Source: Angustibacter luteus (GTDB taxonomy: Bacteria; Actinomycetota; Actinomycetes; Actinomycetales; Angustibacteraceae). Taken from it: DNA of 64,000 nucleotides. The stretch spans positions 298,005-362,004 of the forward strand of contig NZ_BAABFP010000004.1 of assembly GCF_039541115.1 (NCBI RefSeq), read 5' to 3'. The stretch's first letter is position 1, and each line of letters opens with the position of its first letter. Both the position numbers and the translations under genes were made by a program. Of this stretch, positions 25,478-35,800 are shown in pieces. Below the pieces are notes generated by a model. It was not told the origin of the DNA. It saw only the letters and a program-made list of their open reading frames with translations, and did no database searches.

Positions 25478-28228
25478 TCACTGGCCCAACCGCCGGGTGA
25501 GCGGCAGCCGGGAGCGCACCCCCAGCCCGGCGGCGGCCGCCGCCAGCAGCGGGACGCCGATCCCGATCAGCGCCAGCATCAGCCACGGGATGGCGATGAT
25601 GGGCGTCCCCCAGACGTAGTTGCCGTTCGCGTCGTTGTGCTGGGCCGTGAGCGGCCACGCCACCGCGATCCCGGGCACGAGGCCGACGGCGATCCCGGCC
25701 AGGCTGCCGAGCAGCCCGATCACCACGGCCTGGGCGGCCGCCATGGTCCGGCGGGTGCGCGGGCGGGCGCCGATGGCGGCCAGGGTCGCGGCATCCGGTC
25801 GGCTGTCCACCAGCGCGAGCCCCGTGGCCGTCAACGTGCCGACGAGCACCGCCAGCGCGGCGACCGCGATCAGTCCGACCAGCGGCAGCGCGAAGGACTC
25901 GTCGAAGCCGCGCTCGGTGTAGACCTCGGCGTACCGGGTGGTGCCGAGCAGGCTCTCCTGCAGCTTGTCCTGGGCACTCCGGCTCAGCGGGTTCGCCGAC
26001 GGGGACAGGACCGCGCTGGTCTGCTGCCAGGCGATGCCGAGCTGCTTCGCAGTCGTCGGCGTCATGATCGCGCCGACGACCGTGAGCATCGTGCCCTGGC
26101 GCATCGGCGGCAGGGCGGCGGCGCGCACCCGGTGCACCTGGAGGTCACGGGTCTTGGCCGTGCCGCCGTAGTACACGTCGTACGTCATCAGGGTCGCGTG
26201 GCTGGTGCTGTCGATCAACGCGGGACTGGGTAGCAGCACACCGCCGGCGTCCAGCACAGCCTGCTGGTTGGCGTCGAGCTGGTACCCCAGTGCGGCGAGC
26301 GCCGCTCGGTCGGCCACCACGCTCGGCGTGCTGCTGTAGCTGTTGGGTCGGTCGTTCAGGCCCGCGGTCTGCCAGTTCAGGCAGTCGTCGGCGGGCTGGC
26401 TCGCCTCGCTCGCCAGCTCGATGGGCTCGGCCGGGCAACCCTTCGGCGGGACGTAGACGCTCGGGGACCAGCTCGACCCTGGGTCGGTCCGTCCCAGCGA
26501 CCCGACCGGCAGCAGCTCACGCCCGGGAGCCAGCTGCTTCGCGGTGGTGTTCGCGGCGGTCCACCAGGCGTCGTCCACGCTGTCGGCAGTGATGGTCGTG
26601 ACGCCGGCCGCCTGCCGCGGCTGGTAGTCCCGCCGGCTCTGCGCGAAGTCGCTGCTGGCGCCGATGGCCAGCGTGGTGACGCCGGCCACGGCAGCCATCA
26701 CCGCCGCGACGGCCGGGGCGGTGCGGCCGCGCTGGCGCGCGCTGTCCCGGGTGGCCAGCCGCAGGCCCAGGGGCAGGTGGCGGCCCAGCCGCCCGATGCC
26801 GCCGACCACGGACGGCATGAGCGCGATGGCGCCGAGCACCATGACCAGCGTGCCGCCGGCCACCCAGTACTCACCGCCCTGCTTCGTGCCAAGCACCAGG
26901 GCGGCCGCCGCACCGGCGCCGAGCAGCACCGCCCCGAGCACGGGCAGCCCGCGCCGTGACCGCACGGTCCCGCGCCGCCCCGCGAGCACGGCGACGACGT
27001 CCTGACGGGCGGCGGCGCGGGCCGGGAAGTACGCCGCGGTCAGCGCCGCGACCGCCCCCAGCGCGGCCGCGACGAGCAAGGGGAGCCAGGCCACGTCGAA
27101 CGGTCCGAGCACCGACTGCGGCCTGACCCGCGGCACGGCCCACACGATCAGGGCGCCCAGCGGGATGCCGAGCAGTGCGCCGGCCACCGCGGCGAGCGCA
27201 CCGGTGGTGAGCGCCTGGGCCAGCACGATCCGGCGGACGTCGCGGGCCGTGCCGCCCGCGGCGGCGACGAGCGCGAGCTGGCGGCGCTGGCGGCGCACCC
27301 CGACGGCGAACGCCGGCCCGGCCAGCAGAATCACCTCGAGCACGATGGAGAACACGACCAGGACGAGCACGGCCCGGTCGGCGTTGCTCGAGCCGTACTC
27401 GGTGAACGCCTCGGGGTTCGTGAGGGTGGACTGCCAGTCGGCGGGCGGGTGCTGCACGACCGAGCGGGAGGTGACGGCCAGCCCGACCTTGTTGAGCTCG
27501 CGGACCCGCGCCCAGCTGACCGGGTCCGGGCCACGCAGCAGGTAGATGTGCTGGACGTCGTCCCCGCTGGGCTGGGCGAACGGGGCGTTCGGCAGTCCCA
27601 GCACCATCGCGTCGTCGTACACCGTGGGCACCACCCCGGTGCCGACGACGCGCGCCGTCCGGCCGGCGTCCGCGCTGTCGGCTCCGGCCGGCAGCAGCTC
27701 GATCGTGTGGCCCACGCCGAACCCGTGATCGGCGACCCACGGGGAGACCAGCACCTCGTCGTCCGTGCGGGGGTAGCGCCCCTCGCGCAGCGTGCTGAAG
27801 CCGGCGAGCTGCGGCGAGCCGGCGTCCGCGGCCACCACGTGCACGGGCAGCCGGCCGCGTTCAGTCCGCATCGTGCTGCTCGTGGACGTGATGTCGAGCA
27901 GGTCGCCGCCGACGGCCGTGCGCACCTTGTCCGGAGTCCACTCGCCGGCGTCCGAGCCCTGTTCCGAGAGCGTGCTCCAGTTCGAACCGTCCACGTTCTG
28001 GTCGATCGGGTCGCTGCCCGTGGGCGTGACGAGCGCCTGGGCCTGGCCGAGCTGCTGGTTGAGCTGCTCGACGGACGTCATGTCGTTGGTCTCGTAGACG
28101 GTGGCGAAGGTCGAGACGGCGAGCACGGGCAGACCGACCATCACGGCGACAAGGGCGTTGCGTCCCTTGTGCCGCACCAGGTCTCGTCGGGCGACCCGCA
28201 GTGCGGGTCGCCATCCGGCCAGGCTCAC
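25478..28228 (-). CDS. ABC exporter permease, FtsX/MacB family, duplicated
   Basis: 916 aa. An N-terminal helix (about 24-46), a large extracytoplasmic loop, then two FtsX blocks of membrane helices: the first around residues 280-420, a joined pair near 425-530, and the last three helices near 770-910. This is the ten-helix layout of actinobacterial lipoprotein/antimicrobial exporters. The GTG start overlaps the ATPase stop. Paired with the ATPase under PadR control it likely exports a peptide, lipid or drug. Substrate unknown. Confidence 0.88.
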   Translation of the reverse strand: MSLAGWRPALRVARRDLVRHKGRNALVAVMVGLPVLAVSTFATVYETNDMTSVEQLNQQLGQAQALVTPTGSDPIDQNVDGSNWSTLSEQGSDAGEWTPDKVRTAVGGDLLDITSTSSTMRTERGRLPVHVVAADAGSPQLAGFSTLREGRYPRTDDEVLVSPWVADHGFGVGHTIELLPAGADSADAGRTARVVGTGVVPTVYDDAMVLGLPNAPFAQPSGDDVQHIYLLRGPDPVSWARVRELNKVGLAVTSRSVVQHPPADWQSTLTNPEAFTEYGSSNADRAVLVLVVFSIVLEVILLAGPAFAVGVRRQRRQLALVAAAGGTARDVRRIVLAQALTTGALAAVAGALLGIPLGALIVWAVPRVRPQSVLGPFDVAWLPLLVAAALGAVAALTAAYFPARAAARQDVVAVLAGRRGTVRSRRGLPVLGAVLLGAGAAAALVLGTKQGGEYWVAGGTLVMVLGAIALMPSVVGGIGRLGRHLPLGLRLATRDSARQRGRTAPAVAAVMAAVAGVTTLAIGASSDFAQSRRDYQPRQAAGVTTITADSVDDAWWTAANTTAKQLAPGRELLPVGSLGRTDPGSSWSPSVYVPPKGCPAEPIELASEASQPADDCLNWQTAGLNDRPNSYSSTPSVVADRAALAALGYQLDANQQAVLDAGGVLLPSPALIDSTSHATLMTYDVYYGGTAKTRDLQVHRVRAAALPPMRQGTMLTVVGAIMTPTTAKQLGIAWQQTSAVLSPSANPLSRSAQDKLQESLLGTTRYAEVYTERGFDESFALPLVGLIAVAALAVLVGTLTATGLALVDSRPDAATLAAIGARPRTRRTMAAAQAVVIGLLGSLAGIAVGLVPGIAVAWPLTAQHNDANGNYVWGTPIIAIPWLMLALIGIGVPLLAAAAAGLGVRSRLPLTRRLGQ

Positions 28229-28998
28229 GCCGTCCCCTCCTGGTTGTCGCGCAGCAGGACCTCGGCCTCGGGGGCGTCGCCGGTGGTGTCGACCACGACG
28301 CCGTCGCGCAGGAAGACCACCCGGTCCGCCCAGGCGGCGTGCCGGGCCTCGTGGGTGACCAGCAACCCGGCGCAGCCGGCGTCCACCCGGGCGCGCAGCA
28401 CGCGCAGCACGGCCTCACCGGTCTCGGAGTCCAGGGCGCCGGTGGGCTCGTCCGCGAGGACCAGACGGCGGTCGCCGACCAGCGCGCGGGCGATCGCGGT
28501 GCGCTGCTGCTGCCCGCCGGACATCTCGTCCGGGAACCGGTCCGCCAGGTCGGCGACGCCGACCTCGGCGAGTGCCTCGCGGGCCTGCTTGCGGGCGGTG
28601 CCCGACCGGACGCCGTCCAGCTCGAGCGGGAGCATGACGTTCTCGACCGCGGTGAGGGCGGGGATGAGGTTGAGGTCCTGGAACACGTACCCGAGGCTCC
28701 GCCGACGCAGCGCCGCGATCTCGCCGCGCTTCAGCTGGGACAGGGGCTGCAGCTCGACGTACACCTCGCCGGACGTCGGGGTGTCCAGGCCGCCGGCCAG
28801 GCTGAGCAGGGTGGACTTGCCGGAGCCGCTCGGCCCCATCACCGCGACCAGCTCACCGGGGCGGACGGTGAGGCTGACGTCGCGCAGCGCGTGCACGGCC
28901 GTGTCGCCCTCGCCGTGCACGCGGGAGACGCCGCTCAGCTCGAGCACCGCGTTGGTGGTGCTGCCGGTGGACGTGCGCAGGCTCTCGGTGGCGGTCAT
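28225..28998 (-). CDS. ABC transporter ATP-binding protein (LolD/MacB type)
   Basis: 257 aa. Walker A GPSGSGKS (residues 55-62), Q-loop region YVFQDLNLIPAL, signature MSGGQQQRTAIARAL, Walker B LVLADEPTGALDS and H-loop VTHEARHA are all intact. Powers the adjacent FtsX-type permease. Overlaps both neighbours by 4 nt (ATGA and GTGA), forming a padR-ATPase-permease operon. Confidence 0.93.
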   Translation of the reverse strand: MTATESLRTSTGSTTNAVLELSGVSRVHGEGDTAVHALRDVSLTVRPGELVAVMGPSGSGKSTLLSLAGGLDTPTSGEVYVELQPLSQLKRGEIAALRRRSLGYVFQDLNLIPALTAVENVMLPLELDGVRSGTARKQAREALAEVGVADLADRFPDEMSGGQQQRTAIARALVGDRRLVLADEPTGALDSETGEAVLRVLRARVDAGCAGLLVTHEARHAAWADRVVFLRDGVVVDTTGDAPEAEVLLRDNQEGTA

Positions 28999-29612
28999 CG
29001 CTGCGCCCCCTGCGTCGGCGCCTGCGCAACGTCCGAGTCAAGGGCGGCTACAGGTGCGATCGGTTCGGACGTCGTGGGGGGTGGCGGGGTCTCGTGGGCG
29101 CGGCGCAGCAGGCGGGCCTCGACGTGGTCGAGCCAGCGGACCTCGGCCTCCGCGGCGAACACCAGGCTGTCCAGCACCAGCAGCCAGGCCAGGTCGTCGT
29201 TCTCGGTGGCCCGCTGCTTGAGCCGGGTCAGGTCACGCAGCGAGCGCATGGTCTGGGTGCGCTGGGACTGCACCACGGCGGGGACGTCGACCCCGGGCAC
29301 GGTGACCGCGAGCGCCAGCTTGATGGCGAGCTCGTCACGCGGCCGGTCCTCGCGGTCGACCGGGGTGAGCCACCAGCGCTCGACGGTCCCCCGACCGTCC
29401 GTCGTCAGCCGGTAGGCGATGCGCCCCTCCTCGTCCGGCCCCCCTGCGGCCTCGACGAGTCCGTCGCGCTCGAGCCGGTTGAGCGTCGTGTAGACCTGCC
29501 CGACGTTCAGCGGCCATGTCCCGCCGGTGCGGGCCTCGAACTCGGACCGTAGCTGCGCCCCGTACATCGGCTGCTCCGCGAGCAGCGCCAGCAGCCCCTG
29601 CCGGATCGACAT
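28995..29612 (-). CDS. PadR-family transcriptional regulator
   Basis: 205 aa. N-terminal winged helix: IRQGLLALLAEQPMYGAQLRSEFEARTGGTWPLNVGQVYTTLNRLERDGLV is the classic PadR signature. A C-terminal dimerisation helix follows (DLAWLLVLDSLVFAAEAEVRWLDHVEARLL). ATG 29612 is preferred because AAGGGG is 6 nt upstream; 29618 is the alternative. Represses its own operon and is likely released by the exporter's substrate. Two palindromic sites overlap the promoter. Confidence 0.92.
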   Translation of the reverse strand: MSIRQGLLALLAEQPMYGAQLRSEFEARTGGTWPLNVGQVYTTLNRLERDGLVEAAGGPDEEGRIAYRLTTDGRGTVERWWLTPVDREDRPRDELAIKLALAVTVPGVDVPAVVQSQRTQTMRSLRDLTRLKQRATENDDLAWLLVLDSLVFAAEAEVRWLDHVEARLLRRAHETPPPPTTSEPIAPVAALDSDVAQAPTQGAQR

Positions 29613-29628
29613 CGACATCCCCTTCTGT

Positions 29629-29686
29629 ATACCGAGTATTGCCTCGCTGAGCAGCATGTATACCCGGTATGTAGAGGGCAGTGCAA
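29629..29686 (-). promoter_or_regulatory. padR promoter with two PadR-like operators
   Basis: On the minus strand: -35 TTGCAC (29681-29686), 18-nt spacer, -10 TATACA (29657-29662). Site 1, ATACCGGGTAT (29660-29670), overlaps the -10. Site 2, ATACTCGGTAT (29629-29639), lies between the probable start of transcription and the ribosome-binding site. The two near-palindromes share nine of eleven bases and their centres are 31 bp apart (three helical turns), suiting cooperative autorepression. Confidence 0.65.
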
Positions 29687-29706
29687 GCCCGCCGCACGAC
29701 TCCCAC

Positions 29707-29803
29707 CCCCCGCGGTGATCATGCACGTTCGCCCCGCTCACCCGGGGGCGGGCGCCCGCCGGACGTCGCCCGGCGGGGCGAACGTGCATGATCACCGCGG
29801 GGG
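29707..29803. repeat. Dispersed palindromic element, copy A
   Basis: Perfect 31-bp arms 29707-29737 and 29773-29803 around a 35-nt GC-rich loop. The arms contain GGTGATCATGCACGTTCGCC, also found in copies at 43333 and 56270. The right end is 14 nt past the quinone oxidoreductase stop codon (minus strand), so it could serve as its terminator. No T-run. Confidence 0.9.
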
Positions 29804-29817
29804 TGGTGGGGGCTGAG

Positions 29818-30795
29818 CTAGGTGGTGAGCAGCACCTTGCCGATGTGCTGAGAGTCCTCGAGCAGCTGGTGGGCGCGGCCCGCCTCGGCCAGCGGGAGCA
29901 CCGTGTCGACCACGGGCCGCACCCGGCCGGCCTCCACGAGCGGCCAGACGTGCTCGCGCACCGCGGCCACGATGGCCGCCTTCTCGGCGACCGGACGCGC
30001 CCGCAGCGACGTCGCGATCACCGCCGCGCGCTTGCGCATGAGCAGGCCCAGGTCGAGCTCGGCCTTCGTCCCGCCCTGCAGGCCGATGGTCACCTGCCGG
30101 CCGTTCACCGCCAGCGCCTCGACGTTGCGGGCCAGGTACTTCGCCCCCATGTTGTCCAGGATCACGTCCGCGCCGTGCCCGTCGGTCGCCGTCCGCACCG
30201 CCTCGACGAAGTCGTCCTCGCGGTAGTTCACCAGGATGTCGGCCCCGAGCTCGCGGCAGCGCTCCAGCTTCGCGGCCGACCCGGCGGTCACCGCCACCCG
30301 GGCGCCGACCTCCCGAGCCAGCTGGATCGCCATCGTGCCGATGCCGCTCGACCCGCCGTGCACGAGCAGCACCTCGCCCGGCCGCAGCCCCGCCGTCAGG
30401 AACACGTTGCTCCACACCGTGCACGCCACCTCGGGCAGCCCACCGGCCTCCACCAGCGTCACCCCGGACGGCGCCGGCAGCAGCTGCCCGGCCGGCACCG
30501 CCACCAGCTCCGCGTACCCCCCACCGGCCAGCACCGCGCACACCGGCGCGCCGACGTCCCAGCCCTCGACGCCCTCACCGAGCGCCTCGACCGTGCCACT
30601 GCACTCCAGCCCCAGGTACTCCGACGCCCCCGCCGGCGGCGGGTAGTGCCCCTGGCGCTGCATCACGTCCGCGCGGTTCACCCCCGCCGCAACCACCCGG
30701 ACCAGCACCTCACCCGGCCCGGGCTCGGCGTCCGGGACCTCGGACAACGACAGGACGTCGGGCCCGCCGGGGCCACTCATCGTGATCGCGCGCAT
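29818..30795 (-). CDS. NAD(P)H:quinone oxidoreductase (zinc-independent MDR, PIG3/QorA-like)
   Basis: 325 aa medium-chain dehydrogenase/reductase. N-terminal GroES-like domain (GVNRADVMQRQGHYPPPAGASEYLGLECSG) and Rossmann domain with VHGGSSGIGTMAIQLA. Catalytic-zinc ligands are absent, as in quinone oxidoreductases. The C-terminal LPLAEAGRAHQLLEDSQHIGKVLL is typical of the PIG3 group. TAGGGT (30802-30807 on minus) ends 6 nt before ATG 30795. Diverges from an MFS gene. Confidence 0.92.
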   Translation of the reverse strand: MRAITMSGPGGPDVLSLSEVPDAEPGPGEVLVRVVAAGVNRADVMQRQGHYPPPAGASEYLGLECSGTVEALGEGVEGWDVGAPVCAVLAGGGYAELVAVPAGQLLPAPSGVTLVEAGGLPEVACTVWSNVFLTAGLRPGEVLLVHGGSSGIGTMAIQLAREVGARVAVTAGSAAKLERCRELGADILVNYREDDFVEAVRTATDGHGADVILDNMGAKYLARNVEALAVNGRQVTIGLQGGTKAELDLGLLMRKRAAVIATSLRARPVAEKAAIVAAVREHVWPLVEAGRVRPVVDTVLPLAEAGRAHQLLEDSQHIGKVLLTT

Positions 30796-30859
30796 GGCCC
30801 GACCCTAGGCAGGAAACCCGTGTGCGGCGACAGCGCCTCCGGGAGCACACTGGCCGATC

Positions 30860-32077
30860 ATGCGCACGCTGCTCTCCGACCCCCGCTACCGGGCCTTCTG
30901 GATCGGCCAGGCGACCAGCGTCATCGGCAACGGCATCACCCTGGTGGCGCTCGCGGCCCTCGTCATCCCGCACCGGGGTGGGCAGGCGTTCGGGCTGGCG
31001 CTGGCCGCCGAGTCGCTCACCATGGGCGTGCTGCTGCTCGGCGCGGGCGTGCTGGTCGACCGGTACTCCCGGACGGCGGTCATGGCGATCGCGGACGTCG
31101 CCCGCGGGATCGGGGTGGTCGGGATCCTGCTGTTCGCGGCGTCCGGGCCGCTGGCCGGGCTGCTGGTCGCGTGCGCCTTCGTGGGCGCCGGCATCGCGCT
31201 GCACCAGCCCGCGCACCGGGCCGCCATCCCGCAGCTGGTCCGGCCCGACCAGCTGCAGGCCGCCAACGCGCTCGACTCCGCCACCATGCAGCTCGGTCTC
31301 GGCGCCGGCACCGCCCTCGGCGGCGTGCTGGTGTCGGTGTGGGGGCCGCGGCACGCCGTGCTCGTGGACCTCGCCACCTTCGCGGTCAGCCTGCTGACCC
31401 TGCTCTGGCTGCGCCTGCCGCCGGTCGGCGAGCGGCCGGAGGGCACCGGGCTGCGGCACGCGCTGCACGAGGCGCACGAGGGCATCCGGGAGGTGCGCCG
31501 CCGGCCCTGGGTCGCCGTGGTCATGCTGCAGGGCACCGTGCAGGTGTTCTGCCTGTTCGCCCCGGCGTTCGCGCTGATCCCGGTCGTCGCCCTCGCGCGC
31601 TACGGCAACGGTGCCTACGGCTGGTACACCACGTGCGGCTTCGTCGGCACCGCCATCGGCGCCGCGCTGGTCGCCCGCACCCGCCCGCAGCGCCCAGGCT
31701 GGTCGGCGATGAACGCGGTCGCGCCGTGCGCGCTGCTGCCGCTCCTGCTGGTGGTGGACCTGCCGCTGTGGGCGTTCTGCCTGATCAACGCGGTGGCCTG
31801 GGCCGGCATCGGCTGGTTCGCGGTGCTCTGGTTCGGCGCCCTGCAGACCGAGTTCCCGGCCCAGGTGCAGGGACGCGTGTTCAGCCTGGAGAGCCTGGCG
31901 ACCTTCGGGCTGCAACCACTCGGGCTGGCCATCGCTCCCGTCGTGGCCGCGGCCGTCGGCCTGACAACCGTGGCGGTGGTCGCCAGCCTCGTGATGATCG
32001 TGACGACGTACGCCGTGTTCCTGGTGCCGGGAGTCGCCCGCTTCAGGTCCCCGGACCTGGTGCCGGCTCAGCCCTGA
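30860..32077 (+). CDS. MFS transporter (EntS/MFS_3 type)
   Basis: 405 aa, about twelve membrane helices. The start RTLLSDPRYRAFWIGQATSVIGNGITLVAL and the loop HQPAHRAAIPQLVRPDQLQAANALDSA are typical of the MFS_3 efflux group (enterobactin exporter EntS, macrolide efflux). Substrate unknown. CACACT ends 8 nt before ATG 30860. Its last 35 nt overlap the convergent mobA-like gene. Confidence 0.88.
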   Translation: MRTLLSDPRYRAFWIGQATSVIGNGITLVALAALVIPHRGGQAFGLALAAESLTMGVLLLGAGVLVDRYSRTAVMAIADVARGIGVVGILLFAASGPLAGLLVACAFVGAGIALHQPAHRAAIPQLVRPDQLQAANALDSATMQLGLGAGTALGGVLVSVWGPRHAVLVDLATFAVSLLTLLWLRLPPVGERPEGTGLRHALHEAHEGIREVRRRPWVAVVMLQGTVQVFCLFAPAFALIPVVALARYGNGAYGWYTTCGFVGTAIGAALVARTRPQRPGWSAMNAVAPCALLPLLLVVDLPLWAFCLINAVAWAGIGWFAVLWFGALQTEFPAQVQGRVFSLESLATFGLQPLGLAIAPVVAAAVGLTTVAVVASLVMIVTTYAVFLVPGVARFRSPDLVPAQP

Positions 32078-32651
32078 CCTGCCGCCGCGCCCGGTCCAGG
32101 TCGGCCTCGGTGTCGACGTCCAGCAGCAGGGGCTCGGGCACGGCCACCTCGACGAGCGCCAGCCCGGCCAGCACGGAGCGCATCGAGCGCCCCACCGGGC
32201 TCGGCCCCACCGCGGCCCGCAGCGCCCCGGCCCGGTAGAGCGCCAGCAGCGGCTGCCGCCGGCCACCGTCGTCCACCGCGCACACCCCGTCGTCCTGCGC
32301 GGGCCACGCGGCCAGCAGCGCCGGCAGCGCCGCGCCCGCGAACGGCTGGTCACCGGCCAGCACTGCCAGGACCGCCTCGTCCGGCACCTCGTCGAGCGCC
32401 CGGGCCAGCCCGGCGACCGGCCCGCCCCCCGGCGGCTCCTCGCGCACCCACCGCACCGGCACGGACGTCGCCCGCCGGGCCCCCACCACCAGCACCGGGA
32501 CGTCGGGCGCCGCCCCGCGGACGCCGGCGAGCAGCCGGTCGAGGACGCTCACGCCGTCCAGCCGCGCCGCGAGCTTGTCGTGGCCCAACCGCCGTGATCC
32601 GCCGCCGGCGAGCACCACGACGACGTCCAGAATCCTCCGCTCAGCCGCCAC
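32043..32651 (-). CDS. mobA: MobA-like NTP transferase (molybdenum cofactor guanylyltransferase type)
   Basis: 202 aa. Signature VLAGGGSRRLGHDK near residues 13-26 is the nucleotide-binding loop of MobA/MocA proteins, followed by GPVAGLARAL and AVLAGDQPFAG (metal-binding Asp). Transfers GMP (or CMP) to molybdopterin to form the bis-dinucleotide cofactor. No other molybdenum cofactor gene is in the window, so a different NTP-transferase role is possible. GTG start at 32651. The 3' end overlaps the MFS gene by 35 nt. Confidence 0.82.
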   Translation of the reverse strand: MAAERRILDVVVVLAGGGSRRLGHDKLAARLDGVSVLDRLLAGVRGAAPDVPVLVVGARRATSVPVRWVREEPPGGGPVAGLARALDEVPDEAVLAVLAGDQPFAGAALPALLAAWPAQDDGVCAVDDGGRRQPLLALYRAGALRAAVGPSPVGRSMRSVLAGLALVEVAVPEPLLLDVDTEADLDRARRQVRAEPAPGPGT

Positions 32652-32812
32652 GGACTCAGTATCGCGGTCGGCTGCAACTACTCAGGAACGCTCAGCCAGC
32701 CCACGGGACACGCCGAAACTAGGCCGAACGGGTGACTGGCGGGCCCGCCGCGTTCAATGTCCTCTCCCTGCACGCCGAAGAGCGATGGACCGGCGACAGA
32801 GGGAAGGGCACC
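32652..32812. other. Divergent intergenic region upstream of the conservon
   Basis: 161 nt between mobA and cvnA. GATACT lies 6 nt before the mobA GTG on the minus strand. On the plus side only GGGAAGGG (32801-32808), the cvnA ribosome-binding site, is clear; no convincing -35/-10 pair or operator was found. Confidence 0.4.
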
Positions 32813-35800
32813 ATGCTGCGTAACCGAGGGATCAGGACCAAGCTACTTGCGGTCCTGGCACTACCGATCGTCGTGCTGATCATCGGTGCTGCCGTCATCT
32901 CTGCCCAGGGATTCACCCGAGCAGCGCAGGCCGCGAAGGTCGAGAAGCTGGCCAACGGTGGCAGCGCGCTCGGTGACCTGATCACGCGCCTGCACCAGGA
33001 GCGCACGCTCGCCGTGCAGGTCGCCAACGGCACCGCCACGCCCGAGCAGGTGAAGCAGCTGAAGGGCGCGCAGGGCGGCACCGACAAGGCCGTGCTCGAG
33101 ACCCGCAGCTTCGTGCAGAGCCTGAGCCTCAGCTCGCTGTCGCAGGAGGCCATCCAGGCCGTCGCGGCGTCCGAGGCCGGCCACATGCAGCTGCCCGCCG
33201 TCCGCGCGGACGTCGTCAGCGGCCACGGCCAGCCCGACCAGATCGCCGCCAAGTACGACGACATGATCGCGCTGGACGCCGAGCTGCCGGCCCGCATCGG
33301 TGACTCGCTGACCGACCGCCGGATCGGCCGCAGCCTCGTCGCCTACGCCAACCTCGCCAACCTCGTCGAGAGCGCCAGCCAGGAGGCCGAGATCGGCGCC
33401 GTGGCCGTCGCGACCAAGGGCATCGACGCCCAGACCGCGGTCAAGCTCTCGCTGCTGCAGTCCGCGCAGAACCAGCAGGTCGAGGCCTTCCGCCTGAACG
33501 CCAACTCGCACCTCGCGAGCATGATGGACACCGCGCTGTACCAGCCCATCGAGTCCCGCGCCGCGTTCAACACCGAGCGCGCGGACATCATGGGCAGCCT
33601 GGGCGGCACGCCGACCGTCACCACCCAGCACGACTGGATCAAGAACGCCGGCCAGCGAGTGACGTCGCTCTCCGCGCTGCTGCAGCCGCTGGCCCAGCAG
33701 ACCGCGAAGGACGCGTCCGCCGCGGCCGCCGACGCCCGCCGTTCGGCCGTCATCATCCTGGCCGCCAGCCTCATCATCGTCGCCTTCGTCATCGTGCTGG
33801 GTCTCTTCCTGGCTCGCGCCATGACCCGCCCGCTGCGCCGCCTGACCGTCACCGCTGGTGAGCTCGCCGACGAGCTGCCGAAGATGGTCGAGCGGATGGC
33901 CACGCCGGGCGAGGGCCCGGGTGTCCAGCTGCCCGAGATCGAGGTCTACTCCGAGGACGAGGTCGGCCGCCTGGCCGAGGCGTTCCGGAACGTCAACGAG
34001 ACCACGGTCCGGGTCGCCGAGGAGCAGGCGGCACTGCGCGCCTCGATCGCGGAGATGTTCGTCAACGTCGCCCGGCGCAACCACGTCCTGCTCTCGCGCC
34101 AGCTGTCCTTCATCGACCAGCTGGAGCGCACCGAGGAGAACCCGGACACGCTGGACAACCTGTTCCGCCTGGACCACCTCGCCACCCGGATGCGTCGGAA
34201 CGCCGAGTCGCTGATCGTCCTCGCGGGCCTGGACAGCGGTCGTCGTCTGCGTCGTTCCATGCCGCTGTCCGACGTGATCCGCACCGCCGTGTCCGAGATC
34301 GAGCGGTACGACCGCGTCGACCTCGCGCTGCAGGCGGACCCGCCGCTCGTCGGCCACGTCGCGCTGACCACGGCGCACATGATCGCCGAGCTGCTGGAGA
34401 ACGCGACCCAGTTCTCCAACCCGGACACCCGCGTGGTGACCTCGACCGCCTTCAGCAGCACCGGCGTCCGCGTCACCATCACCGACCTCGGCCTGGGCAT
34501 GACCTGGGACGAGATCACCGACGCCAACCAGCGCATCGCCAACCCGCCGGTCACCGACGTGGTCGGCTCGCAGCGCCTCGGCTTCTACGTGGTCGGCCGC
34601 CTGGCCCGCCGCCTGGACGCCACCGTCGCGCTGCGCCCGGGTCGCACCCAGGGCACGGTCGTCACCATCGACCTGCCCCCGGCGCTCTTCGTCCCGGGCA
34701 CCGTCTCGGACCTGGCCGTCAGCGACCTGGAGGCCAGCGACCTGCCGGCCATCGAGTCGAGCTCGTCCGACCAGCCCGTGTCCGACTCGGCGCCGATGCT
34801 GCCGAGCCTGCCCAGCCTGCCGGCCGCCCCCAGCGCGCCGGTCCCCGCCCCGGCCGGCTTCGACGTGCCCGTCGTCGCCTCCGACTCCGGAGTCGACCTG
34901 CCGCGCCGCGGCCAGGTGGACGCCGTCGTGGACGCCGGTGCGGACGAGGCGCGGGTCGAGCCGCGGGTGCCGGTGCAGCCGGCCCCCGAGGCCTTCGTCG
35001 ACGCGACCGGTGACGGCGCCTCGCTGCCCAAGCGCGGCACCGCCCCGATCGAGGCCGCTCCCGCGGTCGACGTCGCGGCCGCTCCGCCGCCGCCGCGGTC
35101 GGGCATGTTCAACAGCTTCCGCTCACGTCGCGACGTCGACGAGACGGTCGACACCACCGTCCCCGAGGTGCCCGCGCTGAGCACCCCGCTGGACGACGGC
35201 ACCGGCGAGGTCTTCGTCCCGGTCCTCGAGGAGGCCACGCCGGCTCTGCCGACCCGTGACGTCGCCGAGGTCGTCGAGGCTCCTGCGGCTGAGGTCGAGG
35301 AGGTCGAGGAGGTCGAGGCCACTGAGGCCGAGGTCGCCGAGGTCGCCGAGGTCGAGGTCGTGGAGGCCACGCCGGGTCCGCTGGACGCCGGCTGGGTCCC
35401 CGAGGCCGACGCCGAGTGGGTCCCCGAGGCCACGGAGGCTACGGAGACCGCGGAGGCCACGGAGACCGCTGAGGTCGAGGCCGTCGAGGTCGAGGCTGCT
35501 GAGGTCGAGGCCGTCGAGGTCACCGAGCCGTCGTTCGAGTTCGAGCCGGCTTTCGAGCCGGTCGCCGAGCTCGAGCCCGAGACCGCGTCGCTGGCCTTCG
35601 TCCCGGCACTGGAGCTCGAGCCGGTCGCCGAGGTCGAGCCCGTCGCCGAGGTCGAGGTCGAGGTCGAGGTCGAGCCCGAGGTCGAGCCCGAGGTCGAGCC
35701 GGTCAGCGCATCCGCTGCGCAGGACGGTCCGGACGCCCGCTCCACGCTCAGCGAGCTGGCCCGTGAGGCCCGCGCCGCTGGCGACGAGGCGCTGCACGGA

